Below are positions 60,237 through 64,000 of a DNA stretch of 64,000 nt, piece by piece. A model generated the notes under the pieces. The model had not been told where the DNA came from, did no database searches, and saw only the letters and a list, made by a program, of their open reading frames with translations. Position numbers and translations under genes: made by a program. The stretch is from the NCBI RefSeq assembly GCF_002797555.1, contig NZ_PGFA01000001.1, positions 1,116,001 to 1,180,000 on the forward strand, read 5' to 3'. Positions within the stretch are counted from its first letter, which is position 1; every line of letters begins with the position of its first letter. Source of the DNA: Hymenobacter chitinivorans DSM 11115 (lineage in GTDB: Bacteria; Bacteroidota; Bacteroidia; Cytophagales; Hymenobacteraceae).

Positions 60237-60356
60237 GGTGGCGAGGTGGTGAAACTGTGAAATGGTGAGCTTGACGTTTTGTCCTTGTGAGGCGTAAGCC
60301 GAAGCCAGGATACCGAAGCAGCAAAAGGCTTGACTGCTTACTGCCGGCGTACAGGC

Positions 60357-61094
60357 CTACTCCAGCTTTCGAAACTGCTTGCCGGTCCAGAGGTAGAAAG
60401 TCGGGGCCGGATACATGGAGTTTACCACAAAAGTGCTGGAATAGCCTTCGTCCGTAAGATGATCCGTGATGAGCAGCCGGCTGTTGAGGCGGTACTCCAG
60501 GCCTAAGGCCGTTTCCGGCACGTCGTAGATGCGGCCGGTGTGCTGGTCGACCAGCGCCGACATCTGGCAGGAACTGCCGCAGCCCCACGTAACAAGGCGG
60601 TAGTGACCCGCAAAGTTGGCGGGCTCCTTGGCGCCCTCCGTTATCCGGGTGATGTACAGCCTGGCCTGCGGGTTGGTTGTAAAGTCGGGCCGCCGGTGTG
60701 GGCCACGGCCCGGCGAGGCGGGAAAATCCGCAAACGCGTGGCGGTAAGTGAAGCGCTGAGTCAGCTCGAACTCGCCGCGCAAGGCCGTGTCGCCCAGCAC
60801 GTAGAGGGCCTCATTCTGAAAGAGAATGGCAGCCCCGGGCCGCGGAGGCGGGTCTGGTTGGCCTTTCCTAACAATGGTGGCGTAATGCTGTGCCGGACCA
60901 GTCAGCTCGTAGGTGCTGTCTTTGTAAAGGGTTGCGTTGGGTGCCGGTACTGGCGGCCGAGGGCGCGGCGGCGTAGCGGTTGGCGCAGTGGTCGGCGTAA
61001 TAGTCGGCGTAGTGTTCTTGGATTCACAGCCCAAGAGTACACCAGCGCAAAGAGCTGCAAGTATGGATAGCGTGGCCTGATAAGCTGCCGGCAT
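60357..61094 (-). CDS. Lipoprotein, unknown
   Basis: 245 residues with a lipobox LLGCES and a Thr/Pro-rich linker after it. The mature part has the recurrent motif ANFAGHYRLVTWGCGSSCQM, seen in a family of bacterial exported proteins that I recall as unnamed, and an RLYITRITEGAKEP segment before it. Possibly cell-envelope anchored. Convergent with the TPR gene. The 60237-60356 gap holds a short imperfect GTGAGGTGG-type repeat and no gene. Confidence 0.65.
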   Translation of the reverse strand: MPAAYQATLSILAALCAGVLLGCESKNTTPTITPTTAPTATPPRPRPPVPAPNATLYKDSTYELTGPAQHYATIVRKGQPDPPPRPGAAILFQNEALYVLGDTALRGEFELTQRFTYRHAFADFPASPGRGPHRRPDFTTNPQARLYITRITEGAKEPANFAGHYRLVTWGCGSSCQMSALVDQHTGRIYDVPETALGLEYRLNSRLLITDHLTDEGYSSTFVVNSMYPAPTFYLWTGKQFRKLE

Positions 61095-61458
61095 TTGTAG
61101 TATGAGCTTTTTTTAAGGGTTGTAAAAAAGCATAGATAAAGTCTTTTTTCGGAATAGCCGCCCGCTGCCTGAGTTCCTGCCCCGCACCACTGCATAGCCG
61201 ATACCAGCGGTCCTGGGCAGCGTATTCCGCAGCTCTCGAGCACTCAAGCCGGTAGGGCCAGGCGAGTAGAGCTTACTCTTTCCGAATTTACTTCGCTCTG
61301 CGCACGGGAAGCTAACTTGGTCTTTCCCGCTATATCTTAACGCTCCGTAGCCATCCGCTTGATAGGAACTCAGGGAGCTACCCCTCGCCCCGGCGGGGGG
61401 CAGTAAGGCCGAGCCCACAAGGGCACAGTTAAATACGCTTACTGCAAAGTAGATTACG
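61095..61458. other. Intergenic region, 364 bp
   Basis: This lies between the divergent lipoprotein and hydrolase genes. A minus-strand frame of 101 codons (61113-61418) crosses it but has no coding character, start signal or domain. Nothing else convincing was seen; promoters for both genes should be here. Confidence 0.5.
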
Positions 61459-62517
61459 ATGTCCAGATATCCGCTTCTGACCTACAGCACTGCCATCAGC
61501 TTAGGGCTGCTTTCCTTGGGAAGCGCTGCGCAAACGGCTCCGCCGCGGGCTCCTGTGCAGCGGGCAGATTTTATCGTAAGCGGCCCGGCGCACCGCCCAC
61601 TAGCCGTCCGGCGGGTGGCGCGGCCGGCCGCCCCGGGGCGAGTCGTGGTCCTGGTGCACGGCGGGGGCCCGGGCGGACTAGCCTCGTTCGATTTGGACGT
61701 ACCCGGTGGCTCCCTGGCTGCCGATTTGGCGCAGCGCGGCTTTATCGTGTATGTGCTCAATGTCCGGGGGTGGGGCGGGTCCCCGGACCCCGTGGTGCCG
61801 TCGGTCACCAGCCAGCCAGTCAACGGGAGCTGCCGCCAGGCCAGTCAGGATATTCATCGGGTGGTCCAGACTATCCGGCGGCGGGAGGGAGTGGCCCAGG
61901 TGGTGCTATTTGGCTGGGCCACGGGTGGGCACTGGGGCGGCTACTATGCCACGCATCACCGGCGCCGGGTGAGCCACTTCATCAGCTTAAACTCGCTCTA
62001 CGGGGTGCGGGCACCCTGGGGCCTACGCGCCGCCTTTGCCGATCCGCACGACTCTACCCGCTACAACAAAGCACTGGGCCCCTGGCGCAGTGCCACGGCC
62101 ACGTCACTCACCAGCGCTTGGGAACAGTCTATTCCGGTGGCCGATAAAAACCAGTGGCGCGACTCGGCAGTGCAGCGGGCCTATGGGCAAACAGCCCTCC
62201 GGGCCGACAGCGGGGCCCTGCAGCGCCAGCCGCCCACGATGCGGGTGCCTGGGGGCTACCGGGAAGAAGCCTTCTATCAGTCCCTGGGGCGGCCGTACTG
62301 GCTGGCTCGGCGGCTGCGGCTGCCGGTGCTGGCCCTGCGGGGCGAGCTGGATTTCTGGTCTCGCCCCGCCGACCTGACGGCCCTGGCGGCCGAGCTGCCG
62401 GCTGGTTTTCCGCACAAGACCGTTACCCTGCCCCAGGCTACCCACTTCGTTTTTCTGGACCGACCGGAGCGGGGTAGGGCGCAGATGCTAACCGAAATTG
62501 AGGCCTTTTTACGGTAG
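61459..62517 (+). CDS. Exported alpha/beta-hydrolase-fold protein with Ala at nucleophile
   Basis: 352 residues. The N-terminus resembles a signal peptide (ISLGLLSLGSAAQ). The fold is clear: VVVLVHGGGPGG (oxyanion), VYVLNVRGWGGSPDP, and a late GELDFWSRP and THFVFLDRPE for the acid and histidine. At the nucleophile elbow the sequence is VVLFGWATGGHWGG, where GxSxG is expected, so Ala154 stands in place of Ser. It may be inactive as a hydrolase. Single gene. Confidence 0.8.
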   Translation: MSRYPLLTYSTAISLGLLSLGSAAQTAPPRAPVQRADFIVSGPAHRPLAVRRVARPAAPGRVVVLVHGGGPGGLASFDLDVPGGSLAADLAQRGFIVYVLNVRGWGGSPDPVVPSVTSQPVNGSCRQASQDIHRVVQTIRRREGVAQVVLFGWATGGHWGGYYATHHRRRVSHFISLNSLYGVRAPWGLRAAFADPHDSTRYNKALGPWRSATATSLTSAWEQSIPVADKNQWRDSAVQRAYGQTALRADSGALQRQPPTMRVPGGYREEAFYQSLGRPYWLARRLRLPVLALRGELDFWSRPADLTALAAELPAGFPHKTVTLPQATHFVFLDRPERGRAQMLTEIEAFLR

Positions 62518-62596
62518 GAAAAGAGCTGCTGAAAATATTTTTTAAGAAGATATCGGGCCGGGCGTATTCTCAGAACAACGGCGCCGCCGCTTAACT

Positions 62597-63229
62597 CTAT
62601 TTCGCCTTGGCCTTGGCCGGGGCTTTTTTCGTGCCCGAGGCGCTGGCCATCCGGTCGGGGTTGTCGGTGAGGAACTTGTCCCAGCTCTTGGTGCCGGCTT
62701 TCACGTTGTTGCCCTTCTGGTAGTGGTGGCACAGGGCCACGGCCAGCGCGTCGGTGGCGTCCAGAAACTTGGGGGCTTCCTCGATGGGGGGCAGCTTCAG
62801 GGTTTGGCGCAGCATCTTGGCCACCTGCTCCTTGCTGGCCGAGCCCGAGCCCGTCACGGCCTGCTTGACCTTGGTGGGGGCATATTCCACGTAGGGAATC
62901 TGGCGGGACAGGCAGGCGGCAATGGCCACGCCCTGGGCCCGACCCAGCTTGAGCATGCTCTGCACGTTGACGCCGAAAAACGGGGCTTCGATGGCCAGCT
63001 CGTCGGGCAAAAACTCGTCGATGAGCTCCAGCATCCGCTCGAAGATCTTCTTGAGCTTGAGGGCGTGGTTGTTGCCAATCTTCTTCATGTCGATGACGTC
63101 GTAGCGCAGCACCGTCACGCGGGAGCCCTGCACCTCAATCACGGCGTAGCCCATAATCTGGGTGCCGGGGTCGACGCCCATGATAATTTTGGGGAGAAGG
63201 TCCTGGGAAGCGGCGTGGGGCAGAAGCAT
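62597..63229 (-). CDS. ruvC: Holliday junction resolvase RuvC
   Basis: 210 residues. The acidic catalytic residues are in IIMGVDPGTQIMGYA (Asp20), LAIEAPFFGVNVQS (Glu) and LDATDALAVALCHHYQ (Asp pair). RuvC cuts Holliday junctions in recombinational repair. The C-terminus carries an extra Ala/Lys/Pro tail (TKKAPAKAKAK), similar in character to the tail of the M3 peptidase. The start at 63229 is an ATG; ruvA and ruvB are not in the window. Confidence 0.92.
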   Translation of the reverse strand: MLLPHAASQDLLPKIIMGVDPGTQIMGYAVIEVQGSRVTVLRYDVIDMKKIGNNHALKLKKIFERMLELIDEFLPDELAIEAPFFGVNVQSMLKLGRAQGVAIAACLSRQIPYVEYAPTKVKQAVTGSGSASKEQVAKMLRQTLKLPPIEEAPKFLDATDALAVALCHHYQKGNNVKAGTKSWDKFLTDNPDRMASASGTKKAPAKAKAK

Positions 63230-63321
63230 AGGTAGGAGAGGAGGCGAAGACGGAACAAGAGCAGCAGGGCCGTTGCTGTTTTCATCGGTAACTTGCCGAA
63301 ACTAATCACCACGCCGCCGTT

Positions 63322-64000
63322 TTGCCCCCGCCCAACTTACAAAACTACGTCCAAAACCCGGAACCACCGGCACCTTCCCGGCGCCGGCTGCTGGTTATTG
63401 GTGGCAAGCTGCTCATTACGGCCCTCACCCTGGGGCTGCTCTACAACTCGGTGTACGCCGACGGGGCCACGGCCGCGGCCTGGCGCAAGCTGCTTAGCAC
63501 CACGCTCAGCGGCTCGGGCCGGGGACCGGTGCTGGCCGCCCTGGCCCTGGTGCCCGTCAATTGGGGCCTGGAAGCCTGGAAGTGGTGGCGCCTGGCCCGG
63601 CACCTGGAGCCCGTCTCGTTCCGGCGCTGCTTCCGGGCGGTGCTCGTGGGCCTCACTCTGGGCTTCGTGACTCCCAACCGGGTGGGCGACTACGCCGGCC
63701 GCATCATCGAGCTCAAAAGCCGCCGCCTCGATGCGCTGGGCGCGGTGTTTCTGGGCCGCTACTGCCAATTGGTGGCTACGGTGGTGGCCGGCACGGGGGG
63801 CCTGCTCTACTTTCTGCTCACGTTTTACCTGAAGGGCTACCCCTCCGCCGGTCTGGGCCTAGTGGTGGCTACCCTCCTGATTAACGCCGGGGTGATTCTG
63901 CCGCTCTACCGCTCCCGCCTGCTGCTCACGGCCCTGACGGTGGTTCGGCCCCTGCGGCGGTTCCGGCGGTTTCTGGCCGTGATGCCCACCTACCCGGCCC
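63322..64000 (+). CDS. LPG-synthase-type membrane protein (N-terminal part)
   Basis: Open from TTG at 63322 to the right edge; about 226 codons are visible. After a polar start (PPPNLQNYVQNPEPP) the protein has several membrane helices. GLTLGFVTPNRVGDYAGRI is the motif of the lysylphosphatidylglycerol synthase transmembrane region family, followed by LGRYCQLVATVVAGTGGLLYF. Members are inner-membrane proteins linked to lipid modification or flipping. No ATG precedes the TTG in frame (a stop lies at 63289), so the start codon is unusual. Confidence 0.75.
   Translation, partial: MPPPNLQNYVQNPEPPAPSRRRLLVIGGKLLITALTLGLLYNSVYADGATAAAWRKLLSTTLSGSGRGPVLAALALVPVNWGLEAWKWWRLARHLEPVSFRRCFRAVLVGLTLGFVTPNRVGDYAGRIIELKSRRLDALGAVFLGRYCQLVATVVAGTGGLLYFLLTFYLKGYPSAGLGLVVATLLINAGVILPLYRSRLLLTALTVVRPLRRFRRFLAVMPTYPA

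Noticed and set aside
61113-61418. 101-codon minus-strand ORF in the gap before the hydrolase gene
   Set aside because: No family, promoter or coding-like composition; likely chance.

Overview
The window looks like a chromosomal segment of a Bacteroidota bacterium, most likely Hymenobacter or a close relative in the Cytophagales. The grounds are high-GC DNA combined with Bacteroidota hallmarks: an Oar-like TonB-dependent receptor, a type IX secretion (T9SS) sorting tail, DUF5916, DUF6134 and TIGR04222 proteins, and several TAnnTTTG-type -7 promoter boxes close to start codons. No rRNA, tRNA, CRISPR array, integrase or transposase was seen. Genes are packed on both strands in short operons, often with ATGA start/stop overlaps.

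Layout. 1-6.4 kb: end of a TonB-dependent receptor; a minus-strand operon (BamA-like barrel, glycosyltransferase, epimerase, short-chain dehydrogenase); a DUF547/DUF6134 pair. 6.4-9.8 kb: a heptanucleotide array, a phytoene-desaturase-like FAD enzyme, a 21-bp minisatellite and a TIGR04222 membrane protein. 9.8-13.2 kb: a chromate locus (ChrB-like/AraC fusion, ChrA, two-repeat DUF1259 protein). 13.2-17.1 kb: YciF-like ferritin, aldo/keto reductase, then an AT-rich island with five GTATAC sites in front of an overlapping HipA-like kinase/DUF3037 pair. 17.1-29 kb: SNF2 helicase, unknown proteins (one possibly pore-forming) divergent across mirrored palindromes, a NarL-type two-component system and an M3 peptidase. 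29-41.9 kb: two tiny overlapping ORFs, an LRR-kinase, a DUF5916 protein, an MFS transporter, a tandem pair of NTF2-fold immunity-like genes of which one carries a nonsense codon, acyl-CoA synthetase, MsrB, and a SufS-like enzyme without the usual catalytic cysteine. 42-52.4 kb: UvrA paralog, a phospholipid-type gene pair, SulP transporter, T9SS cargo, PurU, and an RsbQ-like hydrolase overlapping a PAS histidine kinase. 52.5-64 kb: an ECF sigma operon whose middle protein appears to join a cytosolic N-terminus to an outer-membrane barrel, a PhzF/DoxX/DUF2071/methyltransferase operon, a TPR protein, a lipoprotein, a hydrolase with Ala at the nucleophile position, RuvC, and the start of an LPG-synthase-like membrane protein.

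At least three copies (891-1057, 16801-17077, 34422-34598) of a long inverted-repeat element with a central terminator-like hairpin sit behind genes; one carries heptanucleotide arrays at both ends and one has an octanucleotide array just upstream. The best candidates for little-described biology are the HipA-like/DUF3037 pair with its GTATAC array, the RsbQ-like/PAS-kinase pair, the ChrB-AraC fusion, the sigma-factor-linked membrane-spanning barrel protein and the divergent unknown genes around 21.4-24.4 kb. All family names come from reading motifs; no searches were run.
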